The notes under the pieces: generated by a model | Database searches by the model: none | What the model was told of the DNA's origin: nothing | Seen by the model: the letters and a program-made list of their open reading frames with translations, nothing else | Shown: positions 12,025-23,200 of the stretch, piece by piece | Layout: the number at the start of each line of letters is the position of its first letter | Position numbering within the stretch: position 1 is the first letter of the stretch | Assembly: GCA_032164245.1 (NCBI GenBank) | Contig: JAVMKO010000001.1 | Span: forward strand, 76,629,892 to 76,693,891 | Reading direction: 5' to 3' | DNA: 64,000 nt | Origin: Sternotherus odoratus | Taxonomy: Eukaryota; Chordata; Testudines; Kinosternidae | Program-made: the position numbers and the translations under genes

Positions 12025-12357
12025 AATAGCAGTAATGTGCTTTAAAATCCTGAGGAGTGGCGCTATAGATGCACTAAGTATAACTGTAGTGCATTATTAT
12101 TACTGTTTCTTGTCTTTCTCTGTAACATTTTTCTAGTAGCATGAAAAACTTCTTACCAGAATTTTCCAATGTGTTTTCTGGGTATACAGTACTATCATTC
12201 ACACTTCCTAGGTTGTGTGAGCTGGGCCTTGTTGACAGTGTTAATAAATATTATCTGTGAGTACATCATATTTCACACTATATCCTCTTAAGTCTCCCCT
12301 TGGTCTTCACTACAATAAACCTTTTCCCTTGAAATTTATTGTTGTTGCTACCACTAG

Positions 12358-12531
12358 TTCAACTCCACCAGTGGGAGCACTAGTGTAAATACAATGCCAC
12401 TGGTGTTTTACTACTGTGTTGTCTAACCCTGCTCACAGGAGGGCCACACCACACTGTGCTTTAAGTGCAAGTGGCTGCTATCTTGTGTACTCTAGTATTC
12501 CCCTGACATTGCTACCACTGGTGGAGTTGAA
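12358..12531. mobile_element. MITE with perfect 17-bp terminal inverted repeats
   Basis: TTCAACTCCACCAGTGG at 12358-12374 has its exact reverse complement at 12515-12531. The 174-bp element has no coding capacity. I see no convincing target-site duplication. The TTGCTACCAC motif occurs just outside the left end and just inside the right end. Related-looking motifs occur at about 22720-22870 and 46510-47020. Confidence 0.7.
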
Positions 12532-14244
12532 AAGGTGAGAAAAGTCAGCAAATATTTCCTAGCTTAAGCAAGGCCATAGACCCAAAGATGGAAACCTCAG
12601 TGGTCTCTTACAGTTTCCAGAGGTGAAAGTCCTGAAAAAATATGATATTGAGGAGTTTAGCAACTGCACATTCAAGTCTAGGGTCATATATATTTGGGTC
12701 ACATGCATCCTTGCTGCTGAAACTTGCAGGTTCATCCTACTCCATGTGAGCCTGTTCCATGCAGGGAAGTTAAAGGGTCTCCTGCATTTATTTCAGTTAT
12801 AATGCATTTTTTTTCACTGCAAACTGTTGCTGTGTCATGCTATCAGGATGCAGACATTGCAATGTAGATGTACAATTACTTTGATGTTTTTAGGACAAAC
12901 ACTGCTAAGTGCTTCCTCTATAACTAAAGGCAGGCTTCCCAGGGAGGGGTTTTGTCACAGCAAGGAAAGACCAGGTCTCTTTTCTACCCCACATCCCTGG
13001 ACATGGCCACTGACTAACTTAATATGATGAAGGACATTGTTGGGTACATGGGTTAAAATATTAAGCACTGTGGGAGGTACTCTGCCAATGCATCGCAGTC
13101 CTTATCTGCAGCACCTGCTATGTCCTATAATCATTCTGCCCTTGGAGGTTAGGTGCTTAAATGCCTTTTAGAATTTGGGCCTCTCTCTGACCGTGATGCA
13201 GAAAAGCACTTAAGTATGTGCTTAAGTGCTATGCTGAATCTGAGCCTGTCTCAGGTTTCATATCTCAAAAGCATTTTGTTCTATTCACAGAAGGTCCAAA
13301 GCAGGACAGCAGGAAAGGGCTATGTGGTTTGAACAAATGCAGCTGTATTTCTCAAAGTGGGTTTCTTCTCTGTCTCTTCTCCCCCTCCCCCACCCCTCAA
13401 ACACAGCATTTTCATCTTAAGTCAATGAAAGTAGGGCAGAGCCTAACCACACTTTGAGCTGACTGTGTTTTTGTATTCTGGGTAATTGTGATCGTTATCT
13501 CTACCTAGAAAAGATTTAAACAATTTACAAACCACAGCTGGGCATGAAGGACTACTGAGGGGGGTGAGGAGGGATGTCCCCAGAGAGCTAGGAGCCGACA
13601 GGAGGGCTCTTGTGGGGCTGTAGAAGGATGAGATGAGATGGCACAGGGGGGATCTGAATAGGGGGCTGTGAGGCTGGGGGAGAAGGGTAATGAAAGCAAC
13701 AAGTGTTACCAACTTACCAAAGTTTTACTGAGTATGGTATGCCTAAAAATATTGTGGCAGGGGCTTGAATCCTGGTAAGGAACAACAATCCCTCCACGCA
13801 CCCTTTCTTGGTGAGGCTGTTTCTCTGTGTGAAATAGCACTCTGTCTCACCCACTACAATCCTTATTTGCTGTTTCAAATACTATTGGATTTTATATCTA
13901 ACAATAGCAGCCATTTAAAACCCAAGAGACTCATTTGACTGGATAAGCTCAGACATCTTTGTTCACTGTATTCTGATACTTTTTTATTCAAAGACACCAG
14001 AAGATACTAAAATCCAAAATTCCCTTTGCTAGCCTGATCTGCTTGCCTAGTGCCATCTGGAAAACCTGGCTTCCATTTCCAGCCCTTGTTTCTTGCTTCC
14101 TGAGATGGGCACTCTGTATGTGAATTATACATTCTTCTGCATTGTCTGTCTTTCCTGTTATGAGAGAATTGTACAAAAAGAAGATATTTTAAAAGATTTA
14201 CTCCCATTGCCATTTTCTGTAGCCACAGTCAAGTACCTTAATAA
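12532..14244. other. gene-free stretch with small palindromes
   Basis: No exon recognised. Positions 13205-13230 form a perfect 10-bp stem (AGCACTTAAG / CTTAAGTGCT, 6-nt loop), the core of another short palindromic repeat. Minus-strand frames around 13443-13712 are low-complexity Ser/Pro translations of a G-rich tract. Confidence 0.4.
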
Positions 14245-14249
14245 ATGTT

Positions 14250-15064
14250 TGTGATGAGGTGCCTTTGATCTTTGTGGGACCTACTATGCTCTGCCTCAAG
14301 AAGCAGTGAGCTGAGAGGAAAAGACCAGTGAAGCTGGGTCGTCCAAACTTGCCTAGAGAGGACTATTTGGAGTAGCCATTTTGGAAATTACAGAGATCTG
14401 GTCCTCCAAGTGTTAGAGGGGCTAGAAACAGCCAATCAGGACTCTGCTGGCCCAGATAAAAGGAGATGCCTAGTGTCACTAGGTCAGTTGCTGGCTGGGC
14501 CCAGTGGGCTTAGGAAGGGTGCATTTTTCTTGCCAGTAGTACTTGAGGGTAAGCTAGAGTTTGTTTTCTAGCTGAATTTTGCACAGCTGGGCTTTCAGAG
14601 AGAAAAACCTAAGAAGCTTAATTCTGAGCTAAGGGTGAAGCTAATGGGACTGGGTAGGAAGAGGCCTAGGGAAGAGAAAGCAACAAATTGGATCGAGAAG
14701 GAGATTGCTGCTATTTATAGGTTCCCTGGGTGGGAACCTGGAGTGGTGGATGGGCCTGGGTTCTCTACCAGACAGAGGTAAAATAACAAACTCCTAGTAA
14801 AGAATGGTGCTTATTTGGGAGTCTGAACAAAGGGTGAGATTTAAAGGGGCCAGAGCTAGGACTGAAGACCCTAGTGAGGGTGAAATAGATTATTTATTCA
14901 TTTGTTTTATTAGACTCTGTCTCCCTGGAAGGAGTTCATTTGGACTATGTGACTTGGACAGAGGGCCAAGCCACTGAGGACCCACCAAGGTCTGCTAGCA
15001 GTGGCCCTTGGGGGAGAAAAGACTGTGATATCAAAGGCACTCCAGAGTTGAGTGCCCCATCACA
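14250..15064 (+). mobile_element. solo LTR (815 bp)
   Basis: The element begins TGTGATGAGG and ends CCCATCACA, the TG...CA ends of an LTR. Flanking 5-mers ATGTT (14245-14249) and GTGTT (15065-15069) match at four of five positions. Promoter-like CCAATCAG (about 14433) and AGATAAAAGG (about 14454) lie in the order expected of a U3 region and set the + orientation. No internal retroviral sequence adjoins it, so it is a solo LTR. Its coding frames are spurious. Confidence 0.75.
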
Positions 15065-15104
15065 GTGTTTAAAAACCAAGAGTGAGCAAAGAACCACTTG
15101 GGCC

Positions 15105-15375
15105 ACAGCTACACTAGAAACAGTAGAGAAATGTAACTTAGGGACATTCACTTTGGTGGCATTTCCATACCAGTAAAGGCCCTATTGTCGACACAGCTTA
15201 TACTGGTAAAAATGTGCTTTTCCTGGTGCAGCTTACTTTGTTCAGGGAACCAGTATAAAGCTTTACCAGCAAAAGCACACTTTTGCAAGTATAAGCTGCA
15301 TCTCTATTAGGAGTGTTTGCCAGCATAGCTGACAAACTTTTCCTGGTGTCGACTATGCTTTATACTCAATAATTC
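15105..15375. mobile_element. non-autonomous DNA transposon fragment
   Basis: Inverted motifs recur, for example GCTTATACTGGTAAA against TTTACCAG and AGTATAAGCTGC, between a GCCACAGCTACACTAG start and a TGTCGACTATG end region. There is no coding potential. The boundaries are approximate. Confidence 0.5.
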
Positions 15376-15489
15376 AGTATAAAAATTGGGTTGGGGTGTA
15401 AGCAGAGAAAGGCAAATTCTCTTGCAAATGAAATACTTAGCTCCTTACTTCCCTCCGGCCTCAGTCCTGTGACTAGGCAGTAATGTTGA

Positions 15490-16190
15490 TTATTTGCATT
15501 ATCATAGCACCTAGTATACCCAGTCAAGGACCTGACTGTGCTAGGTGCTAACCAGATTTGCCCAAAATGTTCTTCCCTGCTCCATGGGACTTATCTAAGA
15601 ATAAAACAAGAGCAAACAGATGGACACAGACACACAGAGGGAGTACAAAGAGATGTGCATGATATACAATGGTCTCAGCACACCAGCAGCTCAAGTACTG
15701 TCAAGTTTTTTGTGGACATCCCAGCCAAGGAGTTTTGAGGAGGGATTTGAAGGAGGATAGTGAGGTATCTTTGTGGATGTTTGTGTGGCGCCTCTCCCAA
15801 GCATGAGAGAGAGTCTGGGAGAAAGCACAAATGTGCTTGTTTGAAAATTTAACAGGCAGGCGACGGATACTGACGTGGGCAGAATAGAAGCTGGAATTGA
15901 TATCTTGGTAGTGGGTGACAGGTAGTAGCTAGAGTGTGGAAGTAGGTCATGAAGGGCCTTGAAAATGAAGACAAATAACCTATGTTTGATGAGACAGAAA
16001 AAGAGGAGCTGGTGGAGGGGTGCAAAGAGAGGGGTGACATGCTCATAGTAACCAGCTAGGAAAATGATTTTTGCTGCTGCATTCTGAGGAGAAATAAATG
16101 GGACACAACTGCCTTTATCAAGGCCAGAAAGAAGGATGCTCAAGTAGCTGAGACTCAAGATGATGGAGTTATAGCTGCGTGGAGAGACAG
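15490..16190 (-). mobile_element. LINE remnant (C-terminal ORF2 and 3' region, possibly L2-like)
   Basis: On the minus strand, roughly 16100-15900 reads QNAAAKIIF followed by HVTPLFAPLHQLLF and FKALHDL. This matches the pattern of the conserved segment after the reverse transcriptase domain in many LINEs. The frame is broken and truncated. Positions 15490-15560 (ATAGCACCTAGTATACCCAGTCAAGG) look like the associated tail. Family assignment is tentative. Confidence 0.55.
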
Positions 16191-16449
16191 GAAAGGCTAT
16201 ATTTTATAGAAGGAATTAGCAAAATTTAGACTAGGGGCTCTCAAGACAAATTTTTGGTGGCCTCAGAGTGCAGCCAGCAATGCAACGAGGGCTGGACCCT
16301 GAAGCCCTAAGGCCAAAGCCCAAAGTCCCACAGCTGAAGGACGGGGCCAGAGGATTGAGCCCAAGCCAATGGGCAGGACCCTGGGGCCTGCAGCCAGTAC
16401 CCATGGCTGGAGCCTGAAGCTCTGCAGCCGGAGCCTCCTGCCCTGCTAC
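16191..16449. other. short non-coding flank
   Basis: GC-rich, with repeated CTGAAGC/CCTGGGG-like motifs. It ends at the target site of the next element. Similar sequence continues beyond that element at 18115-18390, confirming that the element split one older block. Confidence 0.5.
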
Positions 16450-16457
16450 CCCTAAGC

Positions 16458-18106
16458 CAGGGGTCTCAAACTCAAATGACACGAGGGCCACATAAGGACA
16501 AGTGCATTAGCCCGAGGGCCGCATCATTGACACGCCCCCTCGCTGTTCCCGCCCCCGCCCCCACTCAACCCCTACCATGACGCCCCATCCTTGCCCCGCC
16601 TCTTCCCACCCCTTTCCAACCCCTTCCCCAACGCTGTCCCCTTCCTGCCAGCAGGGAGTGCAGGAGGTGTGCAGGATGTGGCAGGGGGCAGGGAGTTGGT
16701 GTGTGGGGTGCAAGAGGGGCGAGGGGTGCGGCAGCAGGTGGCTCAGGACAGGGAGTGCAGGAGGAGTGCGGGGTGTGGGGAATGCAAACAGGTTTCTACC
16801 CAGTATCAAGCGGGAGGGGGCGGGGAAGGCTGAAAAAGGCTCTCAGAGGGGAAGAAAGGGACAGAGGAGCGGACCTATGCAAAGGACCCAAGGGAGGGTG
16901 GGGGAGCTGCCTTATGTCTTCTAGCGGAGGGGCCACATCGGGTTTGGAAAATTATATGGAGGGCCGGGTAGTGAAGACCCTGCCCCCTATCCAGCCCCCT
17001 CCCATGTCCCGCCCCCGACTGCCCCCTCAGAATCCCTGACCCAGCCAACTCCCCTGACCTTGTCCCCTGAGTGCCCCTTCCAGAGATCCCTCACCCCCGA
17101 CCACCTTCCAGGACCTCACCCCCTACCCAATCTCCTGTTCCCTGTTCCCTGACTGCCCTGCCCCCTATCCACCCTCCCGCTCCCTAACCATCACCCTACA
17201 ACCCCACCCCCTATCCAACCCACCCTGCTCCCTGTCCCCTGACTGCACCTGCCCCTTATCTAAACTCCCCCTCCCCCGTCCTGGGCCCCCTTACCATGAG
17301 GCTCCTAGCTGCTCCGTGTGGCTCCAGAGGAGGGGGACAGCGCGCAGCTCTGGCCCCCGGAGTGCTGCCGACGTGCACAGCTCCATGGGCTGAGCCCCGT
17401 GCATACCCCTGCTGCCCTGGGGTATCCCCCTAACCTCCCGGGTACCCTCCAACCCCTCCCCCCGGGGTACCCCTAACACCCCCCCCTCCCGGTATCTGGC
17501 GGCGCCTCCGGGTCGGGCAGGGAGCGTCTCGCGCATGCAGGACTCCCGGGCTGGTCTGCGACTCCCGGTCCCGCTCGCAGCGCCGGGGGCTGGGCCGGGC
17601 TCGGGCACGTGCACGGGTCGGGGGGGGAGGGGGGGTTGGAGGGATTCCCGGACTTTCTCTTCAGCGGCGCGTGGAAGCCCAGGCACGCGCCCCTCGCCCC
17701 TTCCGGGCACCTGTTGCACACGTGCCGTCGGCTCATGCAAAGAACCCCGGCCGGGGGGGGGGGTGTTTGCCAAGCACCCCCCTCCTCGCGACCCGTTAAC
17801 CCAGAGTCACAAGGGACACAAGTCTCGCCCCCCCCCCATCCCTGGGAGAGACTCACGCGGATTCCCTAGCGTGGGTCCAGGGGACAGCATGCAGCCCCAG
17901 CCCCCAGAGTGCTGCCAGCGCGGCACTGGAGGAGGTGGGGAGCACGCAGCCCTGGCCCCGGGAGTGTTGCCTACCCAGCATGGTTCAGGGCGAGGGGGGA
18001 AGCGTGTAGCCCCGGCGCCCGGAGTCTGCCCGCACAGCTTGGCGGGCCACACAAAAGGGTCCTGAGGGCCGCATGTGGCCCGCGGGCCGCGTGTTTGAGA
18101 CCCCTG
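16458..18106. mobile_element. hAT-type transposon, non-autonomous (1649 bp)
   Basis: Ends are CAGGGGTCTCAAACTC and GTGTTTGAGACCCCTG. The 8-bp target site CCCTAAGC is perfectly duplicated at 16450-16457 and 18107-18114. The interior is very GC-rich, with low-complexity runs (CCCCTGACTGCCCCCT-like), and has no transposase frame. The many Gly/Pro/Arg-rich frames on both strands are shadows. A shorter relative with similar interior wording is at 62552-63168. Confidence 0.93.
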
Positions 18107-18480
18107 CCCTAAGCTGAAGCCCAAAGCCTGAGCCCTACCACTCCTGGGGAGGTGGGGAACTCACCGGCTGCCTGCTCCTACAGCGTTGTGCCCCCAGTGA
18201 CTCCAGAGGGTGGCAGGGCCCAGCCCCTGATGGTGGCCCCAGCAACCAACACCAAGGTAGTGCATCGAGGAGCACCAGGGAGGGGGAGGCGGCACTACTT
18301 TGCCCTCCCCACCCCTTCCACTCACAGCCCAGGAGGCTGTCATGGCCGCAAGAAAAGCCCCTGGTGGCTGCATGTGGCCACATTTTAGAAATACTGATTT
18401 AGAGAGAGAGCCCAGCTGTGAGGGCCCAGAGAGAGCTCTGAGTCAATGATGCCCAAGTTATGGGCCTGAGTGAAAGGTAG

Positions 18481-18598
18481 AGTTGCCAATTTTGGTTAGA
18501 GGTATTCCTGGAGCTTTTATCACATGACATAACCTTCAGTTAAAGAATACTCTTTAATTCCTTGGAGACTCCAGGACAATCCTGGAGGGTTGGCAACC
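18481..18598. mobile_element. short MITE (AGTTGCCAA ... TTGGCAACC)
   Basis: Inverted ends, with an internal ATTCCTGGAG ... CTCCAGGACAATCCTGGAG. A second copy of the same family is at 34595-34705, sharing ATCACATGACATAA. The flanking bases do not give a convincing duplication. Confidence 0.7.
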
Positions 18599-20074
18599 AA
18601 AGTGACAGGCAGGATGGTGGTATTGTTCACAGTGATAGAGAAAGGAGGTGGTAGCTGGGGATGCTTAGGGGGGAGACTGGGAGTTCTTTTTTAGCCATGT
18701 TGAGGTTGAGTTGGTGGCTAGACATCCATGAGGAGATGTCAAAGAGGCAGGCTGAGATTTTAGTTTGGACGGAAGGAGACAGGTGTGGAGCACAAAGCTA
18801 CATTCCTGAGTTGTCATCAGGTAGTTGAATTTGTTTTGTAGATGAGATTATCTAATTTTCCCCTGACAAGATTACCCAGTGATAAATGATTTAGGGCTCT
18901 TCTGGATGAGAAATTTGCACCACTTTAAGGTGGTGTTTTATACTGATTTAGTTAGGCAAAATCATGGGGGGCAGACGACAGTGGGGGGAACTCTTAGTTC
19001 CATTGAGTTTAAATCAATTAGGAATCTGTTTAAGCTAAACCAGAATAAGTGTGTTTACACAGGGCTTTGCAGCAGTTTAACTAAATTGGTCGGAAACATG
19101 ATTCGTTAAACCAGTTCAACTTTCTCCTGTAGATGGGGTACAGATTGTTCACAAAGCTGGACTGTCATTAATATAGAATCGGGATCTTTGGCTCCCTTGC
19201 ATCCTTTTGACAACTTGTGTTTATACACACAACTTTGTGTCTGCCCTCTGCAGAATCAACCTCTCTGTCCTCCCCTTCTCCACAGCACTGCTCAGCCACA
19301 CACACTTCTTCCACCAGGAGACCCTACAGCTGTTCACTTAGGGCCAGATTCTCAAAGGTGATTGTAACCTATAGAGAGGTGCCTTGTGGGCTTCAATGGG
19401 AATTTGGTATCTAGGTACTTTTGAAAATCTCACAAGATGTTTATCTGTATATCGAGGCACCCCATTACCTTTCAAAAGCCAGCTCACAGTGGTGTATCCT
19501 CTCCTCCTGCTCAGTATCACTCCGCTGGCCTCTCAGACAGTAATGTGAGAACACTAAATCACTACATTGAGTTAAATACAATCCAGATAACTATCCAGTG
19601 AAGACTAGGCCTCAGTTTATCAGTTAAGGAAATAACCTGTTTACACAGTGCTATTGGGTAACTCTGGTATTGTTTCTTAATTCCAGAATAGGGGGTTGGG
19701 CTTTGGGAATAATAAAGAATGTTTAATCAGCTTTTACCATCGATTCCTCCTTCAAGTAAACATATCAGTAAAGCAGATCTATTTTCCCTTGCCTGCCATG
19801 CCTTGATAGCAATCAGGGGAATTTGTGACTAAGGCCACTTCTTCACTAAAAAGCTTTGTCAGTATTAAAAATGTCATAAAAAATCATACCCCTAACCAAC
19901 ACTGCTATATGGGCAAAAATGTCTAGCATAGACCTGACCTAGAATGAGTAAGAGAAGTCTTTCCTCTTCAATTTCCCATGTTTTGTCTGTGTGAATCATT
20001 GCAGTAACATTGATAAGCACAAAATCTTGTTCTTTAAATTGTTGATTACAGTTCATTAGCATTATTTTTTGCCT
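18599..20074. other. gene-free stretch
   Basis: No exon seen. Positions about 19340-19435 (GGGCCAGATTCTCAAAGG ... TACTTTTGAAAATCTC) look like a worn palindromic MITE. Confidence 0.4.
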
Positions 20075-20082
20075 TAAGTGTA

Positions 20083-20196
20083 GGGTGACCTGGTGTCCTG
20101 ATTTTATAGGGATAGTCCCGATATTTGGGGCTTATATAGTCTCCTGTTACCCCCCACCCTCTGTCCCGTTTTTTCACACTTGCTATCTGGTAACCC
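20083..20196. mobile_element. 114-bp MITE with perfect 8-bp duplication
   Basis: Ends GGGTGACC and GGTAACCC. TAAGTGTA is duplicated exactly at 20075-20082 and 20197-20204. The interior has the inverted blocks CCTGATTTTATAGGGA and GTCCCGTTTTTTCAC. The size and 8-bp duplication fit a hAT-derived MITE. Confidence 0.9.
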
Positions 20197-20204
20197 TAAG
20201 TGTA

Positions 20205-23200
20205 TTCTAGTTTTGCTCTCTTTCTCTGGGGTAATAGCTCTGGTGCTGGTAAGTGGGAGAGCTGTTCAATTCAATAGAGCTTTGACCGTAGAATACAAAA
20301 TACAGATACCATGTCTTACATCCTGGGTTATATAATTCTGCCAAAGCAAGATAATGGGAGATGGGGGAGGAGGGAAATCAGCATAGCCTATACTTTACAA
20401 AAGCTTTTCTCTCCCACTGACCTGTGTGAGTTTGGTGTTTTACCTTGCAGGAAATCCAGATACTGTGCCAGGTACAAAGCTTTTTATTGTCTTAATAGAA
20501 AATGCTTTTATGTGTATAAAAGTAGAAGCTTAATGGTAATCTGTCCTGAGATGAAAAAAATTAAATTCTATTTACTACATAGGATATACATTGTTTACAA
20601 TATTAAAAGAACTAAAGAGGCAAAATTTAAAAACCAATGCGAAGTGCTATTTCATCTGCAGAGGGAGGTCTCATAAAACACCAGAGAACCTACACAGAGA
20701 AGGCATTCAGTGCAATAAATACCAGATACTAATTGGCATTTCAGCTCCTCTTTCTCTACAATGTGAGTGCTGCATGCAGGTTAAATGGAGTTTCTCTGGT
20801 TTTAGTGCAGTTTCATAACCCTTTCAGTTTTTCTCTTGCTGTTTACAATATTTCCAATCCAAAACGTTAAAATCATGAATTAAAAAACAAAATGAACAAA
20901 AACACTCCCATGATTTTTAACACAATGTGCATTCTTACTTCTGGTTTCTGAGCCTTAATATGCAAGTGCTTGGATCACATTTATAATCCTCTTCCTGCAA
21001 CCGTGAGAGCTAAAAACATCCTTTTTTTGAAAATGAAAACTGAGCTTCTCATGTAATCACTTGTCTCCAGGAGCCAGGGGCCGGGCTGTAAGTACAATAT
21101 CACATAGTGTTTGTACAATACCACTCTGCTGTTGTCTTTGCAGAGAAAGATGGCTGAACAGCCTTGGAAAGGGGTGTGTATGTATCATCTCATCCCATCC
21201 CATCCACCCCTCCCTTAGTCCCAACATTAGCAAAACAAGAAGACCAGAGGCAGAATTATCCCCACAAAAAATAATTCTCCGGATTCAGGATAACATTAGG
21301 GAAGAGAAGAGCAACTGTAGTTTTTTCCCTAGGTCTGAAGGTGGGCTGGGTGAGGAATTTTTGCTGTTTGATAAACAAACTAAGGAGGGTGTGTGTAATG
21401 TCATCCCCCTGAAGTGCCCTGGTGACTAAGATAGGAGGGGGGAAGGCAGTAGATTTATAGGAGGGGGGAAGGCAGTAGATTTATACCTCCAGCCCCAAAA
21501 CTGACAGATACACAAAGGAAAAAGTACACATTCTGTAATAGGGCACCATCTGGTGGTTCAATGTGCACCACTCAGAGAGATGCAAAAAGCCTTTCTGGTC
21601 TCTGCTATTGAAGATTGTTCTCTCTAGTTCATTTCCTCCTTTCCCTCTTACTGTTTGTTACTCATTGCATCTTGTTCCAAATAATACTGTAACCTCTTTG
21701 GGGCAGGGATTGTGTGCATGTGCACAATGAGATCCCTATCTGATTTAGGGCCTTAGGATAAATGATGATAATAGAACTAGATAAATCACTGCTCTTGTTT
21801 TAATCATCCCATGCCATGAGGTTTCCATAACTTCCTTATGGTCACAACTGACCGTAAGCTGATCAAGCGCTCTGCATTTGACTACATTGTGAACGATATA
21901 ATTTTTACATGGAGATTCCTAAATTGGCTCCCTAGAATTGATCACTGCTCATCCAGTCCAGCTTCCAGCAAGGGCTCTACCTTAAGAGGAAGGAGGAGGA
22001 AAAAGCCGTAATACAGCTTGCTAATTTATGCAGTGCTTTCCAACACAGGAGGGGAAACCTTTCCTTCCTGATCTCCCTGCAGAGCAGTTAATGCCCTGAT
22101 CACAACTGGTGATTTTCTAGATCGGGTGGGGGGGGGGGGAGATGTCAGACTTCATTTTTTTAAAAAGTGAAGAGTAGCTTATTGGGGCAGGCAAACAGAA
22201 GGGCAAGAACAAAACATTAAACACATGAACAATATTCAGCCTCACACTAATGCTCTGTGTAATTGTTTCCTGTAGATCAGCCTAGGGCTATAGAGGTAGT
22301 GTCAAGGTACCTTCCTCTTGCATCAGTATAACAAAGCTCACCAACCTTAAATGCTTCCCATGATCCTTGTGGACTTGAGGCTAATTCCAAAAGAACTATC
22401 CCCGGAAGACATCCGCCTGTGAAGTGAGAGGAGTAATGCTCAGTCCTCCATTTGGGACACGGAGACCACAGCAGGAGGATTCCTAAGGGAAGCTCCAGGG
22501 GGAATGATATGAGAGTGCGGGATTGTAGCAACAATGGTGAGAAGGAACCTCTGAGGCTACATGGTGATTATTCATGTACCCAGGAGCCTTTTCAGTGGAT
22601 CAAGACAGAAGAAACCAATGTGGGAAATTTCTGAGACTCATTTGGCTAAGGAGATTTCAGAACTGTATCCTCCCTTTTGTAGGTGGTGTCTACTCCTTTT
22701 TGTCGTTGTTTCCCATTGTTGCTGGTGGTAGTGCTAGTGTAGACAGGACAATGGTATTTTCACTGGGCCGTCTCACCCTGTCCAGAGCCGATCTAGTTAA
22801 CATGGTGGTAAAAATGCTAGAGGTAGCCTGGACCATGTCTATACTGGCACGTCCACCACACGTGAGATGCGGGCATGGTCTCAGGCCCGGGTTTAGAGGG
22901 ACCCGGAATCGAGCTGGTTTGTGAAATTACAGTAAAGCTAGGCTGTGGCTGTTTTGGAAAGCTCTCTGAAATGTTATCAGCCAGAATCTGCAATCAGGCT
23001 TGTTAAGCTGTTCTCGCTCCTCTCTACCCCAATAGTTGCTTCTGTTCCTTGTGGTGTTAAATGCGACTGCAGTAAAGAGGCTTTGTTGTGGTCTCTGCAG
23101 AGCTGCTTTTGCTAGCGTTGGACTGATCACTTGAATAAAAGACTTCACCTGGCAAGGTGTGTGTGTACTTGCTGGTGCATGTACATCAGATTCAGCTAGG

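Noticed and set aside
15691..16158. 155-codon minus-strand frame considered as a host gene
   Set aside because: The QNAAAKI / HVTPL / FKALHDL pattern is LINE-like and truncated.
17291..18065. Several long Gly/Pro/Arg-rich frames on both strands, and a possible CpG island
   Set aside because: All lie inside the hAT element with perfect target-site duplication. High GC removes stop codons in every frame.
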